A stretch of DNA of 64,000 nucleotides. Source: Bacillus sp. ISL-37. GTDB lineage: Bacteria; Bacillota; Bacilli; Bacillales; Cytobacillaceae. The translations under genes were made by a program, and so were the position numbers. The DNA lies in assembly GCF_018613315.1 (NCBI RefSeq), contig NZ_JAGGQL010000039.1, forward strand, positions 1-64,000, in the 5' to 3' direction. Below the pieces are notes generated by a model. It made no database searches. It was not told the origin of the DNA and worked only from the letters and a program-made list of their open reading frames with translations. Below are positions 1 through 9,162 of this stretch, one piece after another (positions within the stretch are counted from its first letter, which is position 1; the number at the start of each line of letters is the position of its first letter).

Positions 1-285
1 TCTTCCTCTTAGTTTTGTCCGAAGTCACAACATGTTCGGACAAAATCACAGCTCTTCCTCTAGTTTTGTCCGAAGTCACAACATGTTCGGACAAAATCAC
101 AGCTCTTCCCCTTAGTTTTGTCCGAAGTCACACCAGGTTCAGACAAAATCTCAGCTCTTCCTCTTAGTTTTGTCCGAAGTCACAACATGTTCGGACAAAA
201 TCTCAGCTCTTCCTCTTAGTTTTGTCCGAAGTCACAACATGTTCGGACAAAATCTCAGCTCTTCCTCTTAGTTTTGTCCGAAGTC
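1..285. repeat. Tandem palindrome array 1 (52-bp period)
   Basis: The unit recurs with starts at about 10, 61, 113, 165, 217 and 269, spacings of 51, 52, 52, 52 and 52 bp. Each unit holds an 11-bp perfect inverted repeat, TTTTGTCCGAA / TTCGGACAAAA, around an 11-nt loop, followed by a pyrimidine-rich spacer (TCTTCCTCTTAG). The third copy is degenerate in loop and right arm, and the sixth breaks off after its left arm. The array may continue upstream of the window. It lies behind the 3' end of gcvPB. The arms carry T on the 5' side and A on the 3' side, so these are not ordinary intrinsic terminators. Confidence 0.95.
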
Positions 286-316
286 TTCTAGGATACGCAC
301 ACTAACAGCATCAATA

Positions 317-353
317 CAAAACAAAGTCCTGCCAATAATAAACTGGCAGGACT
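317..353 (-). terminator. Intrinsic terminator of the gcv operon
   Basis: Stem AGTCCTGCCA / TGGCAGGACT (10 bp, 9-nt loop) followed on the minus strand by TTGTTTTG. It lies about 10 bp behind the gcvPB stop codon. Confidence 0.8.
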
Positions 354-362
354 CTTATCAAT

Positions 363-1826
363 CTATTCTGCTTTCTGATAGCGCAAGATCGGCTTCCTTG
401 CAGCTGTTGTTTCATCCATTCGGCCGACTACTGTAGAGTGTGGTGCTTCCTGGACGATTTCTGGATTCTCTTCTGCTTCTCTCGCAATTTGGATCATCGC
501 GTCGATGAAGGCATCGAGAGTTTCTTTTGATTCTGTTTCTGTTGGCTCGATCATGATTGCCTCTTCCACATTCAATGGGAAGTAGATGGTTGGCGGATGA
601 TATCCAAAATCTAGCAGGCGTTTGGCGATATCCAATGTGCGGACGCCAAGCTTCTTCTGGCGCTTGCCGCTAAGGACGAATTCGTGCTTGCAGTGCCTGT
701 TGAATGGCAGGTCATAATACTCTGCAAGCCTTCTCATCATATAGTTCGCATTCAGCACAGCATACTCAGTAACAGCCTTCAGGCCATCTGGACCCATAGT
801 GCGAATGTACGTGTAGGCACGTACGTTGATACCGAAGTTGCCGTAGAAAGGCTTAACCCTTCCGATTGACTGCGGACGGTCGTAATCAAACTTATAAACG
901 CCATCCTGCTTTGTCACGATTGGCTTTGGCAAGAATGGAATCAAGTCTGCTTTTACACCGACTGGACCAGAACCTGGTCCGCCGCCTCCGTGTGGTCCTG
1001 TGAATGTCTTATGAAGGTTCAAGTGAACAACATCGAAGCCCATGTCGCCAGGGCGTGCCTTGGACATAACAGCGTTCAGGTTTGCTCCATCATAGTAAAG
1101 CTTTCCGCCTGCGCTGTGGACGATTTCAGCCATTTCAAGGATATTTTCTTCGAATAGACCAAGAGTGTTCGGGTTAGTCAGCATTAATGCTGCTGTATCT
1201 TCACCGACAACCTTCTTCAAGTCTTCCAAATCAACCAGACCGTTTTCATCTGATTTTACAGTGATCGTTTCAAAACCAGCTACTGTTGCGGATGCAGGGT
1301 TTGTTCCGTGAGCGGAGTCAGGAACGATTACCTTCGTACGCTTGTCGTCACCATTTGCTTCGTGATAAGCACGGATCATCATCAAGCCCGTCCACTCGCC
1401 GTGTGCACCGGCTGCCGGCTGGAGAGTCACCTCGTCCATGCCAGTGATTTCAATCAGGTGTTCCTGCAGGTCGTACATCAATTCAAGAGCACCTTGGACA
1501 GAACTTTCATCCTGCAATGGATGCAAATGTGCAAAACCATTGAAGCGGGCAACATTTTCATTCATCTTCGGATTGTATTTCATCGTACATGATCCCAGCG
1601 GATAGAACCCGGAATCAACACCGTGGTTGCGCTTGGATAGTGCAGTGTAATGGCGCATGATATCAAGCTCGGAAGCCTCAGGAAGTTCTGGTTCTCCTTC
1701 ACGAAGGAATCCTTCTGGCAAAAGCTCGGTTAAGTCGGCTTCTGGAACATCCATTTCCGGCAGGCTGTAGCCGACACGGCCCGGTGTGCTTAATTCAAAA
1801 ATGAGTGGCTGATCTTCCTTATGCAT
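363..1826 (-). CDS. gcvPB: Glycine dehydrogenase (decarboxylating) subunit 2, P-protein beta
   Basis: PLP-dependent subunit of glycine decarboxylase. With GcvPA it forms the two-subunit P-protein that decarboxylates glycine and loads the aminomethyl group on lipoyl-GcvH. The 487-residue length is normal for the family. The PLP lysine lies in [16 protein letters not shown] (Lys273), followed by the glycine-rich segment typical of P-protein. The ATG overlaps the gcvPA stop by 8 bp and has a GGGGGAT ribosome site, so translation is probably coupled. It is last in gcvT-gcvPA-gcvPB and is followed directly by a terminator. Expression should be governed by the glycine riboswitch ahead of gcvT. Confidence 0.97.
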   Translation of the reverse strand: MHKEDQPLIFELSTPGRVGYSLPEMDVPEADLTELLPEGFLREGEPELPEASELDIMRHYTALSKRNHGVDSGFYPLGSCTMKYNPKMNENVARFNGFAHLHPLQDESSVQGALELMYDLQEHLIEITGMDEVTLQPAAGAHGEWTGLMMIRAYHEANGDDKRTKVIVPDSAHGTNPASATVAGFETITVKSDENGLVDLEDLKKVVGEDTAALMLTNPNTLGLFEENILEMAEIVHSAGGKLYYDGANLNAVMSKARPGDMGFDVVHLNLHKTFTGPHGGGGPGSGPVGVKADLIPFLPKPIVTKQDGVYKFDYDRPQSIGRVKPFYGNFGINVRAYTYIRTMGPDGLKAVTEYAVLNANYMMRRLAEYYDLPFNRHCKHEFVLSGKRQKKLGVRTLDIAKRLLDFGYHPPTIYFPLNVEEAIMIEPTETESKETLDAFIDAMIQIAREAEENPEIVQEAPHSTVVGRMDETTAARKPILRYQKAE

Positions 1827-3165
1827 TGATATCCCCCATTTCCTTTACAAACGTATCGATTTCTTCTTTTGTTCTTAATTCAGTTATCGCAACAAGCATA
1901 TGTTTTTCGAGGTTGGAATCATCACGTCCAAGATCATAGCCGCCGATAATGCCTTTTTCAAGAAGCTTTTGGTTCACTTCTTTAACCGGCTTATTCAGCT
2001 TGACGACGAACTCATTGAAAGTAGGTCCTTCAAATGCGATTTCGAAGCCATTCTCTTTAAAAGTCTTTTTCGCATAATGAGCTTTTTGGATATTGGCCAC
2101 AGCCATTTCACGAACGCCTTTTTTTCCAAGAGCGGTCATTGCTACTGAGGCAGCAAGTGCATTCAATGCCTGGTTCGAACAGATGTTGGAAGTCGCTTTG
2201 TCACGGCGGATATGCTGTTCCCTCGCCTGAAGTGTCAATACGAATCCGCGGCGTCCCTGGTCATCCTTCGTCTGGCCGACTAGTCTGCCCGGAACCTTTC
2301 TCATAAGCTTTCCAGAAACAGCGAAATATCCGCAGTGTGGTCCGCCGAATGCTGTCGGGATACCGAAAGGCTGGGCGTCTCCAGTTACGATATCAGCACC
2401 GAACTTACCTGGAGGCGTCAATGCCCCAAGTGCAAGCGGGTTGCTTGAAACGACGAACAATGATTTATTTTCATGTGCTATTGCTTCGATTTCTTTCATC
2501 GATTCAATGCCGCCGAAGAAGTTTGGATACTGAACGATGACAGCAGCGATTTCTTCACTTGCCATATCCTTAAGTGCTTCAAGGTCAGTTACGCCATCCT
2601 TATGCGGTACTTCCACAACATCAATGTACTGGCCCTTCGCATAGGATTTGACGACGTCTTTGTATTCTGGATGAACAGCACTGGAAATCAATACTTTCTT
2701 TCTTCTTGTATGCCCTGCACTGAGCATCGCAGCTTCAGCCAATGCTGTGCCGCCATCATACATGGAGGAATTCGCTACTTCCATGCCAGTCAATTCACAA
2801 ATCATCGTCTGGAATTCAAAGATTGCCTGAAGTTCACCCTGTGAGATCTCAGGCTGATATGGTGTATAAGCAGTGTAAAACTCTGAGCGTGAAAGAACAT
2901 GGTCAACAATGACTGGAATGTAATGGTCATAGACACCAGCGCCGATAAATGAAGAATTCATTTTCAAATCAGCATTTTTCGCAGCCATCTGTGCCAGCTC
3001 TTTCATTAGTGCTGTTTCAGACTTGGCTGGTTTGATGTTGTATTCTCCGGCAAAACGGACTTTTTCAGGAATATCGCTGAACAATTCATCAATCGATGAG
3101 ACGCCGATGCTTTCCAACATTGCGTTTTTATCACTTTCAGTCAGCGGTAAATAGCGATGCTTCAT
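1819..3165 (-). CDS. gcvPA: Glycine dehydrogenase (decarboxylating) subunit 1, P-protein alpha
   Basis: N-terminal half of the split glycine decarboxylase, partner of GcvPB. Its 448 residues match the usual size of the Firmicute alpha subunit. It begins [17 protein letters not shown], a typical start, and contains the family segments [13 protein letters not shown] and GGPHCGYFA. As expected for the alpha subunit, no PLP-binding lysine motif like that of GcvPB is visible. The gene sits 22 bp downstream of gcvT and overlaps gcvPB by 8 bp, consistent with one polycistronic transcript. A GAGGGGAAAAA-like ribosome site precedes the ATG. Confidence 0.97.
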   Translation of the reverse strand: MKHRYLPLTESDKNAMLESIGVSSIDELFSDIPEKVRFAGEYNIKPAKSETALMKELAQMAAKNADLKMNSSFIGAGVYDHYIPVIVDHVLSRSEFYTAYTPYQPEISQGELQAIFEFQTMICELTGMEVANSSMYDGGTALAEAAMLSAGHTRRKKVLISSAVHPEYKDVVKSYAKGQYIDVVEVPHKDGVTDLEALKDMASEEIAAVIVQYPNFFGGIESMKEIEAIAHENKSLFVVSSNPLALGALTPPGKFGADIVTGDAQPFGIPTAFGGPHCGYFAVSGKLMRKVPGRLVGQTKDDQGRRGFVLTLQAREQHIRRDKATSNICSNQALNALAASVAMTALGKKGVREMAVANIQKAHYAKKTFKENGFEIAFEGPTFNEFVVKLNKPVKEVNQKLLEKGIIGGYDLGRDDSNLEKHMLVAITELRTKEEIDTFVKEMGDINA

Positions 3166-3187
3166 ATCTTTTTCCCCTCTCCGGCTT

Positions 3188-4294
3188 TTACTTTTTATCT
3201 CTCTTATAAAAAGGTGTAGCTGAAACTGCAGCTTTTAAGCGTTTTCCGCGGATTTCAACTTCCACTTCATTACCTAACTCAGTTTCTTTTGCATCAATTA
3301 GTGCAAGACCGATATTTTTCTTGAGCGTCGGGGATTGCGTGCCAGTCGTGACTTCGCCAATCTGAGTATCACCTTTGTAAACGGGATAACCATGGCGCGG
3401 GATTCCCCTGTCGATCATTTCGATACCCACAAGCTTCCTAGGCAGACCATTTTCTTTTTGCTGTTTAAGTGCTTCTTTTCCAATGAAATCAGCTTCCTTA
3501 TTTAGCTTTACAGCAAAGCCTATTCCAGCTTCAAGCGGGCTGATTTCAGATGAAAGCTCCTGTCCGTACAATGCCAGATTTGCTTCAAAACGGAGTGTAT
3601 CCCTGGCACCAAGACCACATGGGATGACTCCCTCTTCTTTGCCTGCTTCAAGGACTTCATTCCATAGGCTGACAGCATCTTTTGAATCGCAATAAACTTC
3701 GAATCCATCCTCGCCTGTGTATCCTGTGCGTGATATAAGCGCTTTCTTGCCGTTCAGGTCAACTTCCTCACTGAACTTGAAGAACCCGATTGAGCTTAGT
3801 TCATGACCTTTCGCAAGCTTTTGAAGGACTCCCTCAGCAAGTGGTCCCTGTAGCGCAAGCTGTGCCATGCCTTCTGACAGGTTCTCGATTTTTACATTGC
3901 CTTCAAGATGGTCCTGCAGCCAATCGAAGTCTTTTTCGATATTGGAAGCATTCACAACAAGAAGATAATGCTCATCTTCGAGTTTATAAATTAATAAATC
4001 ATCGACAGTGCCGCCGGTCTCGTAACACATTGCTGTATATTGGGCTCCGCCGTTTTTAAGTTTTGAAACATCATTCGTCATCATCTTTTGTAGATAGTCC
4101 AGACTATCGGGGCCTTTCACCTCGATTTCTCCCATATGAGAAACATCGAATAGACCAGCTTTTGTCCTAACTGCTTCATGCTCTTCCTTGATGCTTGAAA
4201 ATTGGACCGGAAGCTCCCAGCCTCCAAAATCAACCGTTTTCCCACCGTATTCCTTGTACACTTCAAATAGCGGTGTTCGTTTTAATTCAGTCAT
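3188..4294 (-). CDS. gcvT: Aminomethyltransferase, glycine cleavage T-protein
   Basis: Tetrahydrofolate-dependent T-protein that takes the aminomethyl group from lipoyl-GcvH, releasing ammonia and forming 5,10-methylene-THF. The 368-residue length is standard. The family landmarks are visible: [10 protein letters not shown] near the N-terminus, [15 protein letters not shown], the folate-site region [14 protein letters not shown] and [20 protein letters not shown]. It is first in the gcvT-gcvPA-gcvPB operon. A GGGGGAT ribosome site precedes the ATG. The leader carries a tandem glycine riboswitch, so excess glycine should switch on its own breakdown. The H-protein gene is not in this window. 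Confidence 0.97.
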   Translation of the reverse strand: MTELKRTPLFEVYKEYGGKTVDFGGWELPVQFSSIKEEHEAVRTKAGLFDVSHMGEIEVKGPDSLDYLQKMMTNDVSKLKNGGAQYTAMCYETGGTVDDLLIYKLEDEHYLLVVNASNIEKDFDWLQDHLEGNVKIENLSEGMAQLALQGPLAEGVLQKLAKGHELSSIGFFKFSEEVDLNGKKALISRTGYTGEDGFEVYCDSKDAVSLWNEVLEAGKEEGVIPCGLGARDTLRFEANLALYGQELSSEISPLEAGIGFAVKLNKEADFIGKEALKQQKENGLPRKLVGIEMIDRGIPRHGYPVYKGDTQIGEVTTGTQSPTLKKNIGLALIDAKETELGNEVEVEIRGKRLKAAVSATPFYKRDKK

Positions 4295-4395
4295 TATGTA
4301 TCCCCCTTCGTCCTATAGCTAAAAAAATCAGTTTACAAAACGCGTTTTAGATTCAGCCAGAATTGGTTCTGGTTCCCCAACGCCAATGAAGCCAT

Positions 4396-4604
4396 AAAAA
4401 AGGACAGAGTACCCCCTCTGAATCTGAGAAGGTCTCTGTCCTTTCACCTGAAAGTTTACCTGTTAAGGCTTTCCCCTTTGGTGGCTCCCACTAATAAAGC
4501 GCTCTCCAGAGATGCGTCAAACAAGAGTTCTTTTGCCTGAGAGATTCACAAAGTTTGCTTGCTCCTTCGGCGCTACGTAAGTAGTCTCTCCCCTTGTTGT
4601 CATC
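4396..4604 (-). promoter_or_regulatory. Tandem glycine riboswitch with terminator platform
   Basis: On the minus strand the leader reads GGGGAGAGAC, then GCGCCGAAGGAGCAAG, then CTCTCAGGCAAAAGAAC, the signature of the first aptamer. A second aptamer follows with CTCTGGAGAG, GCCACCAAAGGGGAAAGC and CTTTCAGGTGAAAGGACAGAGAC. The platform is a strong hairpin at 4396-4443, GGACAGAG / CTCTGTCC followed by a T run, about 100 bp before gcvT. In this family glycine binding prevents termination and turns the operon on. The stretch 4605-4777 holds the promoter area for both directions; I did not resolve a clear -35/-10 pair. Confidence 0.95.
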
Positions 4605-4777
4605 CGCATTTATATTATTTTCACAATTGGGCATGCTAGACGTTATTACACATGTCTGTAAACTGACTATTTAAGACTATAAAATGACAAATTTCAAAAC
4701 ATTCAAAAGCTAACTTCATCCTACCATTAGAGAGCCAATTTCGGCAATATATTTATACTTTAAAAGAGGTGGATAAA

Positions 4778-6466
4778 ATGACCGTTCAAATTAACTTTGA
4801 TTCTTCCTGGCAGGACGAGATGGCTGAAAGAATTGAGAATGACGGCCCATGGGGAAATTGGGAGCTCTATAAGCTTGCCGTTGAGATAGAAAAGCATACC
4901 ATTATCCCGGAATTCGAGGGACTTCAGGCACCGGCGCATCTGCCAGAACTCACGCCTTTGCCACATCAGCTGGAGGTAGCGAAGCAGGTCGTTGAGAACA
5001 TGAACGGAAAAGCAATACTGGCTGATGAAGTTGGTCTGGGAAAAACAATCGAGGCTGGATTGATTTTAAAAGAATACATGATCCGGGGTCTGGTCAAAAA
5101 AGTATTGATCCTTGTTCCTGCATCCCTTGTCTCACAGTGGGCCATGGAGCTGAATACAAAATTCCATATCCCCGCCATTGCCCAGAAGAAAAGTTATGTA
5201 TGGGAGCAGTGTGATGTTGTCGTATCTTCAATCGACACGGCGAAACGGGCGCCACACAAGGATATCATCAACAACTTAAATTATGACCTTATCATTATCG
5301 ATGAAGCTCACAAGCTAAAAAATAACAAAACAAAAAACTATGAATTTGTCCAAAATCTTAAGAAGAGGTTTTGTCTTCTGCTGACAGCGACACCGATACA
5401 AAACCGGATTGAAGAAATTTTCAATCTCGTTTCACTCTTAAAACCAGGACATCTGGGCAGTGAATCGGTGTTCTATGATAAGTATAAGAAGGATGCGAGA
5501 TCTGTTAATGATGATGAACACCTTAGGGAACTGGTCAATAAAGTGATGATCCGCAACAGGCGCTCTGATACGGGAATCGAATGGACTAAACGCCATGTAG
5601 AGACCATTCCTATCCACTTCTCAGAAGAAGAACGTGCACTGTACGATTCGGTTCAATCCTTAAGAGGTTCAGAAGCCGGTCTCAGCTCCAGCCAATTCTC
5701 GTTGATGACACTTCAGCGGGAAGCTTGCAGCAGCCGGGAAGCCGTTTTCTATACACTCAGAAATATGCTACAAAAGCAGGAAAACCCCTCTGTCGGTTTC
5801 CAGAATACCATCGCCCAGCTGATCAAACGAGTAGAGGCCGTAACGAAGAATTCTAAAGCAGAAAAAGCGCTTGAATTAATAAAGCAGATTGATGACAAAG
5901 TGATCATTTTTACCGAATACAGGGCCACTCAGCTATACCTTCAATGGTTTTTGAAGCAGCATGGCATCACTTCTGTTCCCTTTCGAGGAGGATTCAAACG
6001 CGGCAAAAAGGATTGGATGAGGGAGTTATTCCAGAAGAATGTCCAGGTACTGATCGCAACAGAAGCTGGCGGTGAAGGAATTAACCTGCAATTCTGCAGC
6101 TACATCATCAACTTTGACCTTCCCTGGAATCCGATGAGACTTGAACAAAGAATTGGGAGGATTCATCGCCTTGGGCAGGAGAAAGATGTAAAAATATATA
6201 ATTTCGCGACAAAAGATACGGTTGAAGAGCATGTCTTGAAACTGCTATACGAAAAAATCAACCTGTTTGAAAAAGTCATCGGTGAACTTGATGATATTCT
6301 CACAAAATTGGAATTTGGCAATATCGAAGATCATTTGACCGATATTTTCGGAAAATCAAATTCTGAAGGTGAGATTCGGATCAAGATGGAAAACCTGACA
6401 TCGATGATCCAGTTCGCAGAGGAAATGAAGGAGGGAAATCAGCGTGCAGCAACAGGAAATCCATAA
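4778..6466 (+). CDS. SNF2-family DEAD/DEAH helicase, YqhH type
   Basis: SNF2-type superfamily 2 ATPase. The N-terminal RecA-like lobe shows motif I ADEVGLGKTIEAGLIL, motif II IIIDEAHKLKN (DEAH) and motif III LLLTATPIQN. The C-terminal lobe shows VIIFTEYRAT, LIATEAGGEGINLQFC and motif VI RLEQRIGRIHRLGQ. These arrangements are those of RapA-like bacterial SNF2 proteins, but the long flanking domains of RapA are missing (about 562 residues). The ATG at 4778 is chosen over an in-frame GTG at 4769 because AAAAGAGGTGG lies at the right distance from the ATG. It overlaps the next gene by 23 bp. Position next to gcvT and the partner gene match B. subtilis yqhH. Its cellular role is not known to me. 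Confidence 0.93.
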   Translation: MTVQINFDSSWQDEMAERIENDGPWGNWELYKLAVEIEKHTIIPEFEGLQAPAHLPELTPLPHQLEVAKQVVENMNGKAILADEVGLGKTIEAGLILKEYMIRGLVKKVLILVPASLVSQWAMELNTKFHIPAIAQKKSYVWEQCDVVVSSIDTAKRAPHKDIINNLNYDLIIIDEAHKLKNNKTKNYEFVQNLKKRFCLLLTATPIQNRIEEIFNLVSLLKPGHLGSESVFYDKYKKDARSVNDDEHLRELVNKVMIRNRRSDTGIEWTKRHVETIPIHFSEEERALYDSVQSLRGSEAGLSSSQFSLMTLQREACSSREAVFYTLRNMLQKQENPSVGFQNTIAQLIKRVEAVTKNSKAEKALELIKQIDDKVIIFTEYRATQLYLQWFLKQHGITSVPFRGGFKRGKKDWMRELFQKNVQVLIATEAGGEGINLQFCSYIINFDLPWNPMRLEQRIGRIHRLGQEKDVKIYNFATKDTVEEHVLKLLYEKINLFEKVIGELDDILTKLEFGNIEDHLTDIFGKSNSEGEIRIKMENLTSMIQFAEEMKEGNQRAATGNP

Positions 6467-7232
6467 TTTTCTCGATAAATATTTTACCGCGAATAACTGT
6501 GAATTAATGGAGAATGACAAAGGGTATATGACCGTCCAGTTAACTGTTGATTTAGATAAGGAATTGATGAACCGCCCGTTTTACTGGCATTACCTAGAGA
6601 AAACCGGCGGCGTTCCCAATCCAATGAAGCTGACCTTCATTACCAATAAACAGAAGGCACCAGACGATATCAAAGGTGAGGTCATCCACTTTGGGTCACC
6701 TCGCCTTCATCAAATCTTTGCATCGACAAAAAATCTTGCCGGATATATACGGTTATATCAAAACAACCAATATCCTACACAGACACCGCTTATACCGTGG
6801 GTAGGGTTGAATATGAAAATATCGTATCAATGTGACAGGAAGCGGGATGTTTTCCATTCGATCGGCCTGCAGCTGATCAACGGAATGATGGTAGAAGATT
6901 TTCATGACAAAATATTGAAGCTGCCGCTGAATTCAAAAATTCCGGATTATGCTTATACTCTTTCTCCATTAATAAAGCCAAAAAGCGGTGTAAACAGGAT
7001 TCAGTCTTTTTTGACAACAAGGGTAGAGCAAGAGGATCATACCTGGGCAGAAGAGGCAAGAAAACGCTGGCAGAAGGACCTGGCATTGCTCCATCACTTT
7101 TATGAAGACGAGGAAGAAGAGTCTGATAGCTTTAAAACCGAAAAAGCTGCCTTACAGGAGCAATATGAACCGAAGGTCAATATCGAAATCGTCAACGGCG
7201 GATTATTTTATTTAACAGAAAATGCTTTATGA
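6444..7232 (+). CDS. YqhG family protein, helicase partner
   Basis: A 262-residue soluble protein with a GTG start (GTGCAGCAACAG) behind GAAGGAGGG, inside the end of the helicase gene (23-bp overlap), implying translational coupling and a joint function. No enzymatic motif is visible. The sequence is rich in aromatic and charged residues and ends in an acidic stretch (DEEEESDSF) before a final hydrophobic beta-like segment. Position and size fit B. subtilis YqhG. I cannot assign a biochemical role; an accessory subunit of the SNF2 protein is the natural inference from the invariant pairing. Confidence 0.85.
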   Translation: MQQQEIHNFLDKYFTANNCELMENDKGYMTVQLTVDLDKELMNRPFYWHYLEKTGGVPNPMKLTFITNKQKAPDDIKGEVIHFGSPRLHQIFASTKNLAGYIRLYQNNQYPTQTPLIPWVGLNMKISYQCDRKRDVFHSIGLQLINGMMVEDFHDKILKLPLNSKIPDYAYTLSPLIKPKSGVNRIQSFLTTRVEQEDHTWAEEARKRWQKDLALLHHFYEDEEEESDSFKTEKAALQEQYEPKVNIEIVNGGLFYLTENAL

Positions 7233-7257
7233 GTAATTCCTCTGCAAAAAAGACAAA

Positions 7258-7284
7258 CCCGGCTATCGCTTTAGCCGGGCTTTC
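7258..7284. terminator. Hairpin terminator between convergent yqhG and yqzE
   Basis: Perfect 8-bp stem CCCGGCTA / TAGCCGGG with a 6-nt loop followed by CTTTCC on the plus strand. It lies between two convergent genes and probably serves yqhG, perhaps both. Confidence 0.65.
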
Positions 7285-7287
7285 CAA

Positions 7288-7473
7288 TTATTTGTTCTTT
7301 TTCTTTTTTATGCTCGACATCAACATGAACGGCAAGATACCAAACCACCTGAACAAAAAGGTAGCTTCTGCTTCTTTTTTCTCCTGCTTCAACTTCCGGC
7401 GTTCTTCCTTCGGTTGGTCAATATATTTCACAACAGTCTGGGTAAGGTATTTAACATAATCATTTGTTTTCAT
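7288..7473 (-). CDS. yqzE: YqzE family protein
   Basis: Small basic protein of 61 residues starting MKTNDYVKYLTQTVVKYID, the conserved opening of the YqzE family found beside comG/aroK in Bacillus. A Lys/Glu-rich helix (PKEERRKLKQEKKEAEA) is followed by a hydrophobic C-terminal segment (FLFRWFGILPFMLMSSI) and a basic tail. This suggests a small membrane-associated protein. An upstream in-frame ATG at 7491 would add six residues, but AAGGATGG is better placed for the ATG at 7473. Function is unknown. It is 23 bp downstream of aroK and may be the last gene of the comG-aroK transcript. Confidence 0.85.
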   Translation of the reverse strand: MKTNDYVKYLTQTVVKYIDQPKEERRKLKQEKKEAEATFLFRWFGILPFMLMSSIKKKKNK

Positions 7474-7514
7474 GGTTACACCATCCTTCATACGTTATAA
7501 AGTATAACCATGAC

Positions 7515-8015
7515 TTACTTTTTCATACGCTGGATGATTTCATCGGCGATTATTGAAACTGATTTACCAGATGCATCGACCTCAATATTTGCCGCCTCTC
7601 GATATAATGGAAGCCTGAGGTTGTACAGTTTTTCAGCAGCATTCATATTGTCTTGACTTAATAACGGCCTGGTATCGTCATCTTTCAGCCTCTCCCTAAT
7701 GATGCTGAAATCCGCATTCAAGAAGACTACATTCATTTTTTCTTTTAAGAACAACCTGTTCTTTTCCGAGCCAATAATTCCTCCTCCAGTGGAGACAACG
7801 GCATCACCTAAAGGCATAGAATGTAAAACTTCAGACTCCAGATCACGGAATTTCTCTTCACCATCAATTGCAAAAATTTCATTTATAGTCTTACCGGCCA
7901 ACTTGACAATCTCCCGGTCTGTGTCGTATACAGCTATTTCCAGCTTTTCGGCCAATTCCTGTGATACGGTAGTCTTGCCAGACCCCATGAATCCAATTAA
8001 ATATATAGCTTCCAT
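7515..8015 (-). CDS. aroK: Shikimate kinase
   Basis: P-loop kinase that phosphorylates shikimate at the 3-hydroxyl in chorismate biosynthesis. The Walker A motif GFMGSGKTT (residues 8-16) and the shikimate-binding Asp in YDTDREI are visible, as are GEEKFRDLESEVL and the GGG of VSTGGGII. The lid segment RPLL follows at about residue 116. At 166 residues it is the usual size. It starts 16 bp behind the comGG stop, so it may be read through from the comG operon or have its own promoter; I see no clear promoter in the short gap. Confidence 0.95.
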   Translation of the reverse strand: MEAIYLIGFMGSGKTTVSQELAEKLEIAVYDTDREIVKLAGKTINEIFAIDGEEKFRDLESEVLHSMPLGDAVVSTGGGIIGSEKNRLFLKEKMNVVFLNADFSIIRERLKDDDTRPLLSQDNMNAAEKLYNLRLPLYREAANIEVDASGKSVSIIADEIIQRMKK

Positions 8016-8031
8016 ATCTCTTAATCACCCG

Positions 8032-8406
8032 TCAGTTCTTTTCTCTCCATCTTACCATCGCACCAGTAACCTTGTCATATTGGCCAATGCCAAGAGCTTT
8101 CTCCCCACTGTCAAGCTTTAGATTAAAGGTCACTTCCTCCACACTTCCTGATAGAGCTTGCTTTTGAAATGCAACATTTCCCAACTCATAGTTCATAATT
8201 CCTGAATCTGGAAAAAATCCATCCCGCAGCAAGGCCTCAGCCTGTTTGACCGAACAAAGCATATAGTATTCTTGCAGACGTATCGTCTCTGTTTCTTTCG
8301 CAAATCTTTTCCCTGCTAGATAATTCTCTGTCAGTATCAGCAAATAAAATGAAATCAGGAGCAAAAAGATCATTGAGAGCGGATAAATAAAACCTTTTTG
8401 ATTTAT
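8032..8406 (-). CDS. comGG: Competence pseudopilin ComGG, apparent ATA start
   Basis: Minor pseudopilin of the DNA-uptake pilus. Reading upstream of the first in-frame ATG (8373) gives NQKGFIYPLSM followed by the hydrophobic segment IFLLLISFYLLIL. That is the prepilin cleavage motif (B. subtilis ComGG has RGFIYP), so the true protein must begin earlier. The only candidate directly before NQKGF is ATA at 8406-8404, overlapping the comGF stop as ATAA and preceded by GGGGGTGTGGAG. No ATG, GTG or TTG occurs in frame between the upstream TAG and position 8373. Starting at 8373 would remove the leader and part of the cleavage site. A sequencing error (ATG to ATA) is the alternative. Confidence 0.85.
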   Translation of the reverse strand: MNQKGFIYPLSMIFLLLISFYLLILTENYLAGKRFAKETETIRLQEYYMLCSVKQAEALLRDGFFPDSGIMNYELGNVAFQKQALSGSVEEVTFNLKLDSGEKALGIGQYDKVTGAMVRWREKN

Positions 8407-8876
8407 GGCTCCACACCCCCGGTTTGATAAAATTGGTGGATCCTAACCGAATAATCCTTTCCTTGTACATCCTTAGCTTTTATCTCTACACCATCAGCTA
8501 TCTTGCCAAAGCTGAAGCTTGATAGATTTTGCACCAAGATTTCATGCCCCTGGTAATTCACCCTTCTCCGCATGCTTGAAGCATATTTTTCATAAAGAAT
8601 GAATTGTCCATCGACCTTCATCAAAAGCTTGTCAGTTTGGACAGTCAACTGTTGTGCTGATCGGATTTCCTTTTTTACCTGACTGTTGAAGACCTCCCAC
8701 TCCATCTTCCTCACTACAGTATCAGCAACACGGTGATTAAGGATAATTTTCATACCTAACGGCAGCATCGAGGCGATCAGCAAAAAGAGCAGAACAGATA
8801 AAAGCATCTCCACCATGGTGAAGCCTCGTTCACTCTGAGGCAGCACATTTTTCATATTTTTCCCGAGCGATATCAT
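8403..8876 (-). CDS. comGF: Competence pseudopilin ComGF
   Basis: Minor pseudopilin with the prepilin motif SERGFTMVEMLLSVLLFLLIASMLPLG; cleavage by ComC is expected after the Gly before FTMVE, leaving an N-methylated Phe. The remainder is soluble, with NYQGHEILVQ and a Ser-rich strand typical of the ComGF group. The start is uncertain. ATG 8876 has GGGAGG rather far away (about 12 nt), whereas ATG 8855 (MKNVLPQSERG) has a weak GGGA. It overlaps comGE upstream and touches comGG downstream. It would work with ComGC, GD, GE and GG in the competence pilus. Confidence 0.9.
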   Translation of the reverse strand: MISLGKNMKNVLPQSERGFTMVEMLLSVLLFLLIASMLPLGMKIILNHRVADTVVRKMEWEVFNSQVKKEIRSAQQLTVQTDKLLMKVDGQFILYEKYASSMRRRVNYQGHEILVQNLSSFSFGKIADGVEIKAKDVQGKDYSVRIHQFYQTGGVEP

Positions 8877-9162
8877 AATGAATACAAACCTCCCATGAAG
8901 AATCTACCTCAATCTTGGTGACAACGACTTCATACTTGTCTCCATTTTGTTCAATGAATCTTCTGCCGGAATCAGTTCCTGTAATTTTTACATACATCAG
9001 TTCGTCATATAACAAATTGATGGCTGTTGCCTTTTTTTCAGACTCCACTGTCTGGTTGATGACATGAATGGCAATCGGAAGCAATATTGCACTACCCATT
9101 AAAAACGCAGCCAGAGATAGCAGCATTTCACTGAGAAAAAATCCATCATTCCTCCAAAACAT
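8830..9162 (-). CDS. comGE: Competence pseudopilin ComGE
   Basis: Minor pseudopilin of about 110 residues. The prepilin motif is NDGFFLSEMLLSLAAFLMGSAILLPIAIHV, with the conserved Glu at +5 after cleavage. The start at ATG 9162 (MFWRNDGF) is favoured by AAAGGGCAGG just upstream and by the short leader. An in-frame upstream start at 9180 would add six residues. Two cysteines near the C-terminus (VCIHYD, KCAASE) could form a disulphide outside the membrane. It overlaps comGD by 17 bp and comGF by about 30 bp. Confidence 0.9.
   Translation of the reverse strand: MFWRNDGFFLSEMLLSLAAFLMGSAILLPIAIHVINQTVESEKKATAINLLYDELMYVKITGTDSGRRFIEQNGDKYEVVVTKIEVDSSWEVCIHYDIAREKYEKCAASE

Noticed and set aside
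1-285. Possible CRISPR array (also considered for 45131-45433 and 54550-54822)
   Set aside because: The whole 52-53 bp unit repeats, including the spacer, so there are no unique spacers, and no cas genes lie nearby.
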